From Gorsachius magnificus (taxonomy: Eukaryota; Chordata; Aves; Pelecaniformes; Ardeidae): a stretch of DNA of 64,000 nucleotides. This document shows, one piece after another, positions 1 to 13,829 of this stretch (positions are counted from its first letter, which is position 1; every line of letters starts with the position of its first letter). The position numbers and the translations under genes are program-made. A model generated the notes under the pieces. It did no database searches and was not told the origin of the DNA. It saw only the letters and a list, made by a program, of their open reading frames with translations. The DNA lies in the NCBI GenBank assembly GCA_034008185.1, contig CM067084.1, forward strand, positions 74,805,255 through 74,869,254. The letters are read 5' to 3'.

Positions 1-869
1 TGAAAATTATAAAGTCTGTATGCTCATTTGGCATTAAGCTGAGCTTCCCGGTTGCTTCCTTGCCATCATTTCTGCTGGGGACATCTGGAAGTGTCCTGGA
101 TGTACCTGGTTTGTGCTCAGCAGTGAGAGCACAGATGGTGGACCAGATGTAGAAGACTTTGGAATGTATTCACAAAGAGCAAAGGGAAGTTTGAACTGTA
201 GGCAAGGAACTAATTTGTACTGAAGGTTCAGTAGGGGAGAGAGAAAGGTCACGTATTAAATATATTAAATGCAAATTGGGAAGGTTGGGGTGTTTTAGAG
301 AGGCAAAGGAGTGAGGAAATTGGAGACCTGGGGGAAGCACAGGTAAGCTGAATAAACAAAATATAAAGAGCTATCATGGCAGTCATGCGCCTACACAAGA
401 GAAAAATGCTCTTCCAAAAAATAGATTCCCTATTAAGTGATTTTGCTTGATTTTTTCACGCCACTCATGAGTTATCAATCTCCCCACCCATAAAGACAAA
501 TGTCATATCGGCCCTAACCCATCAGCTATTCTCAATTTATCACCATTTAATATATATTAAAATGCTCTTACCTCTGATTGCAAAAACAAACAAAATAAGG
601 CAACATAAATCAAAAAGAAAGGGAAAGGGAAACGAGTAGGCTGAAGCGACAGAAGGGAGATCAGCTTCTCAAAAGAATGGCTTTTTTTTTTTCTCTTGAT
701 CTTTGCATCCAAGCTCTCAAGGCCTCTCCACCACAAAAATACTCCAGTGGTCTTACACTGTAAATCACATCAGTAGTTTATTAATCCCCTCACAACACAG
801 AAACAAATGCTCAGCCATGGAAAGGGAGAGGGGAAGCTGCAGAGTAGTAACAAACTCAGACACCCTAGG

Positions 870-885
870 TCTCTCTCTCTCTCTC
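870..885. repeat. (CT)n microsatellite
   Basis: A run of eight TC units sits in otherwise unique sequence. It is short and probably of no functional meaning. Confidence 0.9.
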
Positions 886-1079
886 ATCCCATTATAAACT
901 AACACAATATTTTTCTCCAATTTTCAGTCGGTATTGCAGCTCACAGCAGAAAAGATACTGAAAGCAGCAGGAGCCAGGCAGGGGTGTCAGACTTCAGAGC
1001 GGACACTGCCTTGGGACCTGGGGGGGCCAGTAAATCAGTGCACGCTTGTCAACAGCTCCAAGCTGCAGGAATTACTCGA

Positions 1080-1345
1080 GCGAAAATAACAAATGGCTGT
1101 CATTGTGGAGCCAAAAACCTGTGATTATAATTATCACATCCCCAGTGACCTTGCATAAACTTTAATCCCTCTCCAATGGAGCATTTAAATAGCCTGCATC
1201 TACTGGCAGGGGACCGTGTCCCCTTAGTTGAAAATACAGAGACTAGGAAAGAAACGAGCCACAAAGAAACCACCAAGCCCCTCTGTGTCTTACAGCTTGT
1301 ATTAGAGTTATACAAGAAAAGCCCTGTCACTGTCATTTTAATTGA
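1080..1345. other. Candidate conserved non-coding block
   Basis: This is unique, repeat-free AT-rich sequence with ATTA/TAAT cores (for example ATTATAATTATCAC near 1121) and a TTTAAAT motif. Its texture resembles vertebrate conserved non-coding elements. This is a judgement of style only: no alignment was available, and a 78-codon minus-strand open frame across it has no recognisable features. Confidence 0.2.
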
Positions 1346-1875
1346 TATTATATAGTCATCCTGAATTCAGAATGCCATGGTGGTATCCAAACTCGGCTAA
1401 GCCCAGCACCAAGCATTTTAATCGGATGAAAAGGTCAAATAACACCAAGTTTTCATCACGGCATTCAGTGGGTCACCGGGCTGAGAAAGTAGGTATACAA
1501 GGTGTGTGGACGGGTTGAGTCGAGAAATCTTCAGGGAGGCAACCTCCTTCCACCTTGGAGAGGTTAGCTCACCCTTGCGGGTCCCACCGTGATCAAGACT
1601 GGAATGAATTCTTCAGCGTTGGTTAAAGACCTTTTTCCACTGCTAAAATCAGGTATTTTAACTATTTGGGTTTTTTGTGTTACCCCTTACAGCCAGGATT
1701 GGATGTCTTTGATTACAGAATTAAGGACCATTATTTGCTAGCGTCTTGTTCTACTTCTCTAGGATGTAAAGGTACTTCCATATAGACAGGTGCTGCAGAA
1801 AACCCTAAAAGCTCTGAATCTGAGGAAAGGAAAGATTTCCATTCTAAAGGATTTCATAGTCCTCATGTTTCTGAT

Positions 1876-1895
1876 CCTAAAAGGATCCTTTTAGG
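1876..1895. repeat. Perfect 20-bp palindrome
   Basis: The sequence CCTAAAAGGATCCTTTTAGG equals its own reverse complement. It is centred on a BamHI-type GGATCC core. It has no loop, so it could act as a dimeric protein-binding site or form a short cruciform. Its function is unknown and it may be chance. Confidence 0.9.
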
Positions 1896-4800
1896 GAAAC
1901 AAATCTATTCATGCTATTTTGTGTTACCAACTCCTCCAAAGCACAGCAAAAGCATAGAAGTTACAGGGATTTGATGGTGTTGCTTTGAAATTGTACGAAC
2001 AAAGTTGCTCCATGGTAATCTGATTACTAGTTCACAGACCACAGAAATTGTTGCACCTGCAAAGCAGGTAATTCCCCCCAGAAGCAAGCACCTCCTGCAC
2101 GCAGCAGATGCCCCACGTACAGGCAACCAACACATGCGGGTTAGAAGCACCAGACCTTTTATCTTACATACATGTGTTAACTATGTTCAGCATGAGCTTT
2201 GCACCATGGTATCACACAACAGTGTTTTCTTTTTTACAATATTGCTGCAAGACAAAATGAACTTATTACTGGAAAAGAGTTTTGCTAATTGCACAGGCTT
2301 TCAATAGCTTTCAGAGATAGTACATCAGAAGAATTACACATTCAAATTAGCAGTAATTTTAACAAATTCAAGCCTATTAAAATAAAGAAATCAGCGTAAC
2401 AGTAAGTCTTAAGGGAAAGTCACTTATTGAGATAGGGCAAAATTTAAGCATTTCTGTATTAGTATGCAGGCTGGTGTATGTACTGCTCACCTGTGCTTCT
2501 CTGTCTGTTAAATAAGTTAAGTAAAATATATCTACAGGAAGAGGTATATTTCCTAAAAATAGGAAACTGTGCTGTCTAGGAAAGCAAGAAATACTGGAAA
2601 CAGAGTAGTTTGTGCCCACACTGAGAGTTTTAACTTTAAATGTGGAATCAGAGACAAAAATAACTAAGAAGCAGCCTTAATACAGTTAAAGGGCTACAGT
2701 GGATCACAGAAGTACTTAGTTATGCAGTTTTGCAAGTCAAAACCCCAGTATATATTGCAAAGGGAGGATTTCTTCCAAGCAGCTGTGTTAACCTAAACCA
2801 TATGTCCTGGCAAGCCTCTAGCAAGCTCTCTTAAGCCATTAGCGCCAGCCTTCTTCGACACTGCATTTGAAAACACAGCTACAGCTAGCACGAGTCTCCT
2901 TTTTGCTCTGTGACTGGATTAGGATGTTCTTTGGACCAGAGAGACAGTAAGAGAGGCAGCCAGGGCCTCGCGGAGCTTTGCATCCCTGTGTCACTCTGGA
3001 AATAGGTGGTGGCACAGGAGAGGCAGCTCTTTTCAGCTGGCAGCACAGAACAGGAACTGGATTGAGTCCAGGTGCCTTCACAGCCCGTGACATCAAGGCC
3101 ACCCAACAGCCACCGCATAGTACCAGCTTCCATCAGCCTCATTCATTTGAAAATGAAAATTCTCCATTTGCATCACTGCAACATAAATAAATACATTAGC
3201 TACTGGGTAATAATTGCTTGGCACATTTCTCCTTTTGTCAGGAAGCATTCCAACTGCCTTCTCTCCTTTGTAATACAGTTAGCGGAGTTTAGAGCTGTGT
3301 ATTCTGTGTTTTCCATGCATGAATATTTGGTAAAATTCCTCTATTTATCCCATATACTGGAGATGAGTTATCACCAATTGTCTCTCCGTTTTGTTTCTCC
3401 TTTGACACATCATCCAGCCTCGCTCCTCCAACATCCTTGTTCCATCCCATCTTGAAGAATAGGCAGAGTTTCAGAAGTTTTCTCTCTCTTTCTTCACGTG
3501 AGTAACTGTAACATAACTGACAGTAGCCATCATTATAAGACCAGCTTTTAGTTGCTTTTCTCAACTTGCACATACGCTATTTTTATGAAATCATCTCTAG
3601 AAAAAAAACCAACACAGCACAAAATCTGCACTTTCTGTGTGTTAATACTTGAACACAGACCAAATCTGGCATGAAATCATACATAAACACCTGATATCCT
3701 CAAAAATTAGCCACTATTTGCCATGGAGTGAGTACAATGGGAGAGGGTGTTAACTTTTTTTTTTTTCTTTACAGAAAATTATGGAAAGCCTGTTATTTAC
3801 ACCTTTCTTCCCTATCATGAGAAAAATCACAGACACTTGCCACCACTGATGTTATATTATGAGCCTATTGTGAGTATATGTTTGCCAAAATTGAAATTAT
3901 TTTGAAATATAGCTGTTGCTGAACACTGGAATTCCTTGGAAATTCCAGAAACAAAATGGTTGTGAGAAGGGAGTTATGGCCTATGAATGGTATTATAAAA
4001 TTTCATTCCTACTGATAACAGTGGTCTGGACCCTCTGTGGTCCTGTATCCCTAACATCCCAGAAGGTGTGCAATAAAAAAACCAAAGCGGTGGTGTTTCT
4101 GTAGCACAGTGGGACCAGGTGATTGTACAGCTGGGTAATTTTTGAAGAGTTTCAATTTCAGTGTAGGGCAACTTGAATAAACAGCTCATAAAACTACCTT
4201 CACGTTATGGGGCAAATTGCTCATCTCTGAATCGCAGTTGCTCTTGGCTTGCCATTCAGAACTCTTTCCACAAGGCCCACTGGCATTAATGGGAGCTCCA
4301 CAAGCAGAACAAATAGGCAATCAGTTCATACTGAGAGGAGAATTTCCCCCCACATGGTGTGCGTCCATCACACAAACTTTCACCAAGGGAGGGAAACACA
4401 ACCCGTGTGAGCCTCCCCATCCCTACCTTTCCATCCCCTCCTCTGTGCTCTGCTGCCTGCGGCCACCAGGACCAGACAGGCAATCTGACATTTTTAACAG
4501 CTTTTATCATTTCATGACACTGGCTGCTGGCTGTTTCACATTCCCTGGCACTTTCCTGCAGTGACGCTGGGTTCACTCAAAAGATGACCCTGGTTTAGTG
4601 AAATGCCAAAAGCAATCTCTAGCCCTATAATATTTTGGCCTCCTAAAGACCCCATCCCGAGGAGAGGGTTACTCTGAAAACGCAGTGAGACCCAGATGAA
4701 TAGAGATGTCACTACCCTCGGTGAGCTCCTGCGTACTTTAGCTAAACAAGCAACCTATATAATGCATGAGGATGCTGTACCAGCTTGAAGGAGAGATGCC

Positions 4801-5585
4801 ATACACAAACTAGAGCAGCAACTCGCCCCCCTCATCACAAGTCAAACCCATATAAGAAATAGAAGGCAGAAATAGGCTGCCTTGCCCCAGATGAACTCAC
4901 CCAAGGACTTCTGATCACCATGCAAATTTGGGCATTTGGGCAGTGCGTAAGTATCTTGGCACTGCATTGTCTATTTTCCCAGCTTTTTGGGAAAATTTGC
5001 TGACTAGGACTTTTTATTTTCTTTACCCTTACAAGCCAGCAGTACTGAGCATCAGACTAGTGCTGGATAGAGCTTAAACACCCAAAACCTGCAAGCACTC
5101 AACAATCTTTCCCACAAAAGAAACATTAAAAGTACTTGCTAAATCTCTTGCCCTTTCTCTGTCATTTATCCCATTCCCCAAGACATTTATACTGGTCTGA
5201 AGTTCAGACTGAGCTTGAAGAGAGAATCATCTATATTTAAGGATGGGTATTTCTCCGCCACGAATTCAAAATTGTTTCTGAATCCTAAAACTTTCACAGG
5301 GTTTCATGAAACCCAAACAATATGGACCTGACCCTGGGATCTTCCTCTCAAGAAGCTGTTCCTCTGAATTCTGTGTGAGTTTTCCAGCAAAAGCAATTGC
5401 CAATCTGCTTTTTCTGACAAGAATTTTATAAAAAAATCTTCAGCTAGAATCAACTCCAGCCAGCACTGCCAGCTTTAGCCCCAGGTTTCCCCTCTCAATA
5501 TAACATCCTTCTTCAAACTGACCTCCCAGAGCCATACAAATATACCAAAAATTGTAGCCTATCTTTTTAAAGGATGATTCTATTT

Positions 5586-5612
5586 CAGTTATGTCAAAAA
5601 TTTGCAATATAA
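5586..5612 (+). repeat. 27-bp direct repeat, copy 1
   Basis: The 27 bases starting CAGTTATGTC and ending GCAATATAA are identical to those at 5758-5784, 172 bp downstream. The flanks are not alike, so this is not a simple tandem duplication still visible at full length. The element is AT-rich and matches no repeat family that I recognise. Confidence 0.9.
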
Positions 5613-5757
5613 AACCTATGGGTTCAAAACTAGGAAAACCAGCTAAGGGAGACAAAAATTGTATCTATTACTTTTTAAATTTTTGAGAGCATCACCCTCG
5701 ATTTTTTCCTTTGAGGTAGAAATGTTGTGTGTTTTTCTTCTGGGGGTTTTGTTGCTA

Positions 5758-5784
5758 CAGTTATGTCAAAAATTTGCAATATAA
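5758..5784 (+). repeat. 27-bp direct repeat, copy 2
   Basis: This is an exact second copy of the 27-bp word at 5586-5612. The base after the repeat differs (T here, A in the first copy), and the upstream sequence also diverges just before CAG. Confidence 0.9.
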
Positions 5785-6626
5785 TGAAGACTTGGCACAG
5801 CTTTAAATACCAGTAATTAGGGAATCCATTGACCATAACAAACAATGGACCAAAAAAACTGTTGTAGAGAAGGTACTTCCCAGTTGCCCATTATAGCAAT
5901 TTTTCCCCTGTAATTATAACTCACAAATTTAATTAACTCAAAAAACAAATACTTTTTTTTTGCTTAAATATCCTAAATCAAGCATTAAATTACAACTCTC
6001 AAGAATGAACCTCATCATTACCTTTCCTATGTGAAAGGGAAAAAAAAAGTAACTCTTGAAAAATCTATGCAAAAGGGGCAAGTGCCAGCATGATGTAAAG
6101 ACATTTCCATAATAAAATCCCTTGGTACGCTTCCACACATCACAGGCATGTGTGCTCACGTATACATATATGCACACACATGATTAGGGATGCATATTTG
6201 TATGTTTTATATTTATATACACACACACAAACATAAACTTGCACTATGAAAAATGAAAGTCCAGTGATAATGTGATCCCCACAAGCCTAGCACTTCAATT
6301 ATAAAGCAATCCTAGCACAAATCCAGAAAATGTCACTGTCACATGCTTCCATTGTATGCTGTTGAAAATACCTCCAAAGTTTGGAAATTAATCACACAGC
6401 AATGCCAATCTTTTAAGCCAGGCATCTATGAACCAACCTCTTCCCTACTGAATGAATTACATTGAAATCATATAATTGCAGGCTGCCATTCAGTCACCCT
6501 TAACAATAGGAGACTTCGAAAATTGGAATTTTTTTCCCCTCTGACTCCCAACTTGCAAGCATGAAGCATACAGCGAGAGCTTGGTGCCTTTTAAATTACC
6601 TAAAATCTACATCCTTCAGACAAATG

Positions 6627-6646
6627 AAAAAAAAAAAAAAAAAAAA
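6627..6646. repeat. Poly(A) run of 20
   Basis: An uninterrupted run of 20 A lies in unique sequence. No gene body or AATAAA signal lies directly upstream and no target duplication was found, so it is not treated as a retrocopy tail. Confidence 0.9.
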
Positions 6647-6779
6647 GGGTGCAATTTAAGGGCAAATCATTTTGTGTTAATCCTTGGGAACTCAAAGCAT
6701 GAAGATAAAAGAAGAAAAAATGCAGGTTTCACTTTGCTCATTATGGGACATTGACTTTCACCTAATAGTATGCAATTAA

Positions 6780-7260
6780 AATTTCTTCATGAGATTTCCT
6801 TATTGAAATAAGAAAGATAGCGCCGTGCTGAATGTGGTGATAGATCTGGTATAAACGTGCTTCCTGGACAAACTGATTTATCATGTCTCATTCCAGCAGT
6901 ACTTTCTTGCTTGCTCATTTCTCATCTTATTACTCTGAAGTTGTAATTAAAGGGGATCCTCCCACAGAGAAGAGTTCTCCTTCAGGACAAGCTAAATTAT
7001 AAATGCACCGTTCTTTCTCTGAGACCAATTTAAAGGGGCAGTCTGCTGAGGGAAAAATGCACATCTAATACTTGGGGGTCCTGGCTCTGTAATTTTGTGC
7101 AGGTCTCTCTCTGTTAGATACAGAATAAATTTGGTATATAAGCTCGGCTTCCTGGGTAAATATACATCTGCAATTGACTATTTCAATTTAAATACATAGA
7201 CAATTCAATTAAAATGGTATTGAACCACTGTGGCTGATTTAGTTGGTGCATGCTTCATGT
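6780..7260. other. Candidate conserved non-coding block
   Basis: This AT-rich single-copy stretch contains many homeodomain-type cores, such as GTAATTAAAG near 6943 and several CAATT/AATTAAAA motifs at 7165-7215. It has no simple repeats and few open frames. The texture suggests a developmental enhancer-type element, but conservation was not tested. Confidence 0.25.
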
Positions 7261-10200
7261 ATGATCACTCGTATAATACACTGAAATATTTCAAAGAACA
7301 CTGAAAAACTGTTTAAGGAATAAAGTACTTTTAAAAATTCTTGCTATTCTTCAGGAACAATAGAACAACATTTGACCAAAAAGACAACCGACACTGACCA
7401 TTATGAGATGAATTTGCCAGGAAGACACTCCAATAAGGAAACATAAGCAGTAGGCATGAGATCAGCCTGACATCATACTATCCTTCCTCTACCAAATTCT
7501 CAGCCCTTCCAATACATGGACTTGCACCAATGAAAATAAAAATATAAAACATTATTTGTTCCCCCTATTTGGGCTCATCCTTAGTGCAATAAACTATTCC
7601 TACTGCAAGCAATAGCAAAAATCCAGGTTTTTTCAAGGGAAGATACTTCAAGGAAGGACTCCCAGTAGTGCTGTTACTCAAGAAGGTTCTTGTGCCTTTG
7701 TATTTGAACACCTCAACCTAAATACAGCAATACAGCATAACCCCATTAGATTTATTTTTGGTCTATTGTTTCCAAAGGCTCTACATTATAAGAAAATGAA
7801 TTCCAGGAATAATAACTATTTGTACCACTTCACACCAACTCTTGAAGTCACTTCTGATGCTTCCCTTAGGACTCTGGAAAGAGGGAATCAGTGGGTGAAC
7901 TTCAGAAAATGGGACTAGGAGAGAAGAAAAATGCACTGAAAAACAGGGGTGAGCTCTCTGAGCTTGAAATGCTTGGTCAAGAATGAGAATCTTCTCTTAG
8001 CTTTGGAGTACATATGTATCTTAATATTAAGCTTTACTTTCATGGTATCCTGCATTTCATGGCAATGTGGGATCTAAAAGAACTCAGATCTCTTGATAAT
8101 GAAAATCCATCTGATATTCAAAAGGCTTGCACAGCCATGAGATAGCCTTTTACGCTGTTACATCCTATAGCTTTATATTTCTCCTTGAGTCCATTAATTT
8201 AATTACATCTCTGGATTTCATTTTAAAATATTTTATTGTAATCATAGGAGACAGCAATAATTTATTAATGTGCTCAGTAGCAGTATTACTCAGTAAGAGC
8301 AGCATTGTATTTGCAGACACATAATTTCAGAGTTAATTTTATAAAAGTATAGGTGAACTTGATCTTTAAATTAACACCACTGTCCTTTGCAAGAGGATTA
8401 AGACAGGCAATTCATTCTGTGTCATGTCTACAATGTTTTAAATGCGATGCAAAGAGCTGTGTAAAAGTGAGGTGTTCATAGCAGCTGATATGACCACGAG
8501 GGTCTAGATCCCATGAGGAAAAAAAAATGAAAAAAATGTTATTCTAATAGGTGGTGAAATATTTATAACTGAGTATCTGTAAGTCCTTTTCAAAAAATAA
8601 AATCTCAATGACGGTATGTAAAAAATGCTAAGCAAAAATTATATGATTCAACTTCCAAAAACCAATAGATGTTGTATCAATAAATATTATTTCATTGGCT
8701 TCTCTTTCTTTACATATTTTCTCTCCTGTTTTGCCAAGAGAAGAGAAAAAGTGGTAAGGGAAAAAGGAAGGAAAAGTAAACAGCACAGCACCCCAAAACT
8801 TCGCGATTGCTTGCTTTACCACATTTCTTGCTGATAGTTCTATTTGCTTTATTATTACTGCAGATATCTGTGGCTAATTAGTTGCAAATTTTTATATTCA
8901 AAAGTCCAGTGCAGATTGGGGTGATGGTTTCACTGAACACACAAGGTCACATCAGCATGTTCCTGTTTCATAGTTTGTGCTTCCATGGATGGCTGCAAGT
9001 CCTAAAGCAACTGAATCCACTTCTTCAAAGGCCATTTTCCATAAAATTTCTAATACATTTAGATAATATAAGAAAGGTGAGGTCTATAAATATTCACAAA
9101 GCAACTGAAAAAAGGAAGTATAACCATTGACGATGCCACTGTTAGTCAAGTAAACGTTCACTAGAAATTCTTTCTTTAGGCTTATTCCCTGCTCTGATAA
9201 AAGCCCCAGTTCTGGTTAAAAACATACAAGGTATTGATTGGACAAAGCTTTTCCTCATTAGATATCTTAAGACAGGAAAATAAATACAGTGCAATAGTGA
9301 CTTAAAACCTCAAATACTCTCACTCTGCTTTCCAAAGAGTTTGCGATCAGAATGGATATACGTATCTTCATTTGTGCAGAAATTCTCTGAAGCTGCATAT
9401 TGTTTGCCAAGCTTCTGACCAAGGAGAATTTGTTTTAAGGATGAATTATTACCTATTAACTTACACAGCATTGTAAATATAGCTGCTGTTGGGCAGCAGC
9501 CGGTCAGAGCCAAGCAGACAAGGGTCTCTGCTCCCACCAGCTTATGGTGTAAAGGGACAACCTTTGACAAACTACAAGAGCAGGCAGAAGATAAGTAAAG
9601 CAAGAAGTATCCATTACTGCTCAGTCACAGGATAGGTGGGGATGCAGACACTGCACATAAAAAATTACAGTCCAGATGCAGAGAATAAATAAAAGAGCAT
9701 TCCCAACTGGCAGGCTCCTCTCAGTCCCTACTCCCTTTTGTTCTTACCAGTTACTTCTGCTGCCTGACAAATCATCTCCCCGAACAATAAATTTGTTATG
9801 GAACATTATCTCAGGCTGAGGAAGGTCAGGATGTGCTAAAGGTCATGTATGTATTAACCCACTACATGAGAGTCCCCACCCTTCGTCTAAAACATAGTCT
9901 TAAATTACATACTATTGAACTGGCGATAACAGACCTCTCATAAACAGCCTCATTTACCTGACACATTCTCAAGATGTGCCCGAACATCTTGAAAACAGGC
10001 GTGTGTCCTGTTTGCTCCAAGGTACTACTAAAGGCAAAAGCTATGTTGTGAAACACTGAGGTTGTGGAGCTACAGCCCCTAAGCAAAGGGAGATGAAGAC
10101 AGTCCAACTCCAGCACCAGCTAAATTTGAGTGCAGAGCAGATGTTGGATTAGGATCTGGTCACAGCGAACCCAGTGGAGACCACGGCTACAGGGGTCTGC

Positions 10201-10267
10201 ATTTAGCTTCAGGTATACTTCAGCACCTGCAGAGGCTGTCTCTTCTGTGTATTTTATGTTTTATACC

Positions 10268-10320
10268 AGAATCACAGAATCACAGAACGGCAAGGCTTGG
10301 AAGAGACCTCGGGAGATCGG
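10268..10320 (-). mobile_element. Short CR1 LINE 3'-end fragment
   Basis: The plus strand reads AGAATCACAGAATCACAGAA and then AAGGCTTGGAAGAGACCTC. This is the reverse complement of a CR1 3' terminus: octamer tail plus the conserved purine-rich block just before it. The element is therefore on the minus strand. Only about 53 bp are kept, as expected for a severely 5'-truncated insertion. It is followed by an A-rich stretch and no further CR1 match. Confidence 0.75.
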
Positions 10321-13300
10321 AAAAAAAACAAGACTTTGAGCCTAGAAGAGTGAGGAATACACTATAGCTCAGTCTGGGGTTTTAAATACCTTTTGAGAAA
10401 AGTCTTCTTCTCCCTGAAGTAACATTAGACAGTAGCATCAGGCAGATGGTGAATGTTGTGATTTTGAATATACAGTAATGTTGACCATTAGGTCAGACAA
10501 AATGAGCAGCAAAACAGAGTTAACGCAGCTGTTTTCAACAGCAGCTACTCCATACTCTTTGTTAAAATCGATTCAGAAGTAGGACGTGGTTTTAACAACA
10601 ATTTTTTAATATTTAAACATCAGGTTTGTTCCATACAAGGTTTGAGTAAACTTGATTGGCTTGATTAAAATAATGCAACTATTAATTTTGCATTTATCTA
10701 CTTTTATTCCCACTTTGACAGTAACAGAGGGAAAGGAGAAAAAGAGAAATTCAGGAAATTTTAATGGTCAATGGTTCTTTTAAGGAAAGATTTCAGGAAT
10801 ACATTTGCCAAATTTCATATTTTTCAAGCAAGGGTTTTTTTCCCTTAGATAATTTGTCCAGAAATTTTCACTAGCTCTATGTGTAGCAGGAAAAAAAAAC
10901 ACAGATTAGAAGGCAATTTCCTGATTCAAACAGTGTTTCACAATTGGTTTATATTGCTGTACAACACTATCTTAAATTTTGCTTTTGGATACATTGCTCT
11001 TCCCAAATGGAAGAGAGCATCTGGAATTCAGTGGTGAATATCCCATTACCAGAGCTTTGATACATCATCAGTGCCCATTGTAATTCTCTCCTTACAGCAG
11101 GAATTACAGGGTGAATCCAAGACTCTTGGTCAGATTCTTAAATAGATAAAATTTACATTGAAGATTTTTAAAATACGTGATTGCATATAGTCAAGCATAA
11201 CAAGGAATGGAGGGGCTTTGATTGTCTTCCCATATCTAATTACTGTAAAACCAGGGCAGGAAGAGACATGTAAAATCTGCATACAAAAATTTAAAACACA
11301 GCCACAAAATGGTGAACACCACCCTTCTAACATATCACTAACAAGAAAGCATGTCAAACCTACAATTTTCCCTAGTCCTCAGTCTTAGAAGTTATGCTTA
11401 TTGAGATGAGATTAAAACCTATTCCCACATGGACTTGCCCTTCACCCAGTAGAAAGTATATCCCAACTATGAATAGCAAGAAGCATTTTTACTTCACAAA
11501 CCCTTTTGCTCCAGTCCCGTTTTAACCGCCAGAGTAATCTCAGAATAATTTCTACAGAAGCCACCCAATGACTCAAAGCCTGACCCTGCAGCAGGCTGTG
11601 ATGGTGCTGTTACCACCTATGAGGGTGCCACCAGATGAGGATAGTGCAGGTTGCCCATGTGCCACAGCAGTGCCCAAGGGGAAGGTTACATCTGGGCTGC
11701 ATCCCAAAACCCGTCTGATCTTCTGGGACAAAATTTAACAACTGAAGATTCCTCCACCCTCCCTCCACAGTTATCCCTGAGATTTGGACTCAAGATTCAT
11801 CTGTCCTAGCTTTTAGACATCAAGTCTACACCATTCACCTCTTTTTAGAGAGAAAGGCACTTTCATTTAATCCTAATAAAGGCCGTTTGGGACCTCCTAG
11901 ATCTTTCCATTAGTTACACAAGAGATCTTTTGGGGTCAGATTTAGACCCCAGTTTGTCTAGCGGTGCCTCTGGGATTGTAGTGGATACCAGGCAAGAACC
12001 AGCCTCCCTTGAACCTGATTTTTTAACCAAACCAAGAAAGACAGACTTTCCATCACAGCTGAGAGCGTACAGGACATGGAGCTTTGATGCTGACTCATCA
12101 CTACTTAACCTGGGGGAAGAAAGGGAGGAAGGAAAGAGGGGTCAGCTAATTAACATTTCCAAATAGTACCATCTACTTGGAATTTCCAATGAACTGTGCA
12201 ATTTGGATAGGAGACCAGGAAATCAAAGGCCAGCAAAATTATCTGGTTGCAAACAGTGTTTTTGACTCGCTCTCCTCGACAGAAAACCATTCTCTGGCAA
12301 TTGTGGGAAAGGGAAATGTTGGCTTAGCGCAAAGAGCAAACACAGAAATCTTTTAAAGACACAGATATCTTGTATCTCTGCCTTCAGTGAGCTGTTTCTC
12401 CTTTTTATTCTCATTTTCACTCTCCGTCTGTCTTCATTAGTCTGCTGGCACTCTGCTAGGATTAGTGAGCTAGTTTCCATGGTTTCTTATTTTCACTTTC
12501 TATCTTTCTTTGCTTAACTCATTAAATTGCTCATTACTTCACTGCACTTTACAGGAGACATATTTATTGTATTAGTTACACAATGGCCAGATTAGTAAGT
12601 GATAGGCAGTTTGCTATTTGAAAGAACATATTCTAATAGCAGAAAGGAAATTCAGGAGACACAGATATTATCTACTAGTTGTAGCATAACTGGGCTAGCT
12701 AGTAGCAGCTAAATGTTTACCCTTTATCACTAGAAATATGCTACATGATTATAAAAAAAGCAGTGCGTGTGCACATCTCTGTTCTCTGCAGCACCCACGT
12801 TGCACTTGCACCCACGGGAAAGGGAAGCTGCAAGAACAGCTCTATGGAGAAACACCTTTATCTTCTCCTTTTTACCCTCCATGATAAGTTGCCGTGATAA
12901 ACCTGCCCAGACCGTGGCTTTTCCTAAGGCTGGGAGGAGCTCTGCACACGTGAGCCTCCCTCCAGCTGTTGGGGAGGAGTGGGGACAGCAGGGAGGAACC
13001 AAAGCGCCGCAGAGGGTCCTGGCCAAAGGAAGTCCTCCCGTGTGAAAACAGAGCTCAAGCTTAAACAGTTTTGGCTCCAGTTCTCAGATTTCCACCATGC
13101 AGTGCCAATTGCTTTATAAGGAAGATAATTCTGTGCCTGAAACTCCAATCTTGGTAAAATTCTTGAGTAAAATGACTATTCAAATTCAATGAGAGGACAG
13201 TGCATGCTACAGTGTGAAAATTTTTTTCTTAAGTCATAAGAGCTACAATTCTGTATTTATAACAAAGTATTTTCTGGGTCTGGTTGAGGGTGTCTGCTCA

Positions 13301-13829
13301 GTCAGGTTTGTGTTCAAAGCAGTTTTCAGTCCTGATACAGGTTTCTTGTGGGCAGCCTCTGGAGTTTTTTTTATTTGATTGGTTTTCTGATCATGCCAAC
13401 TCCAACCCTCACTTCTCTGCCAATTCACCTCCACTGTCTATTCCCCATTTCTCTAAATAATCCCCACCTCCTCATCCTCTCCGTTAAAGTACAGTCCATT
13501 TTCCCCCCTGGTCCAGCCACCAAGGGTGCAAAAGGGGTCTCTTTACCTTGCACTTCTCGCTTTCTCTTTGATCTTTTCCGCAGTTAACTATAACACCGTC
13601 GATTCAATTACGCTGAAGTTTCTCAGATGCTGAATGTAATCATCCATGCTCTGCCTCTTTAGTTTGACAGGGCTTCAAGACAGAGTTCCTTTCAGCTGAA
13701 TTAAGATCTTTCCCGCAGTTAGTGAATAGTATATACAGGGGTTCACGCCATTCATTCATCTTTTCCGGTAGTTCATTCATCACTCGGAGGTAATCTACTG
13801 TGGAGAATTTTGATCAAAAGGATGCTGGA

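Larger units (their letters stand above)
1..5585. other. Unique non-coding sequence, no gene seen
   Basis: No supportable gene is present. The open frames here are 60 to 127 codons, overlap on both strands and match no protein I recognise. I see no interspersed repeat. The stretch holds short homopolymers (T run near 669-682 and near 3748-3760), a CT microsatellite at 870-885, a perfect palindrome at 1876-1895 and an AT-rich, possibly conserved block at 1080-1345. Nothing else stands out. Confidence 0.6.
5785..10267. other. Unique non-coding sequence, no gene seen
   Basis: No gene or interspersed repeat is supported. Open frames are under 100 codons. CA/TA-rich patches lie near 6150-6235, a poly(A) run is at 6627-6646, and a candidate conserved block is at 6780-7260. 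A lysine/arginine-rich 69-codon frame near 8625-8834 comes from a purine-rich stretch and is not gene-like. Confidence 0.6.

Noticed and set aside
6627..6646. Poly(A) runs (6627, 18393, 29807) as tails of processed pseudogenes
   Set aside because: No gene-like body upstream, no polyadenylation signal at the right distance and no target duplications.
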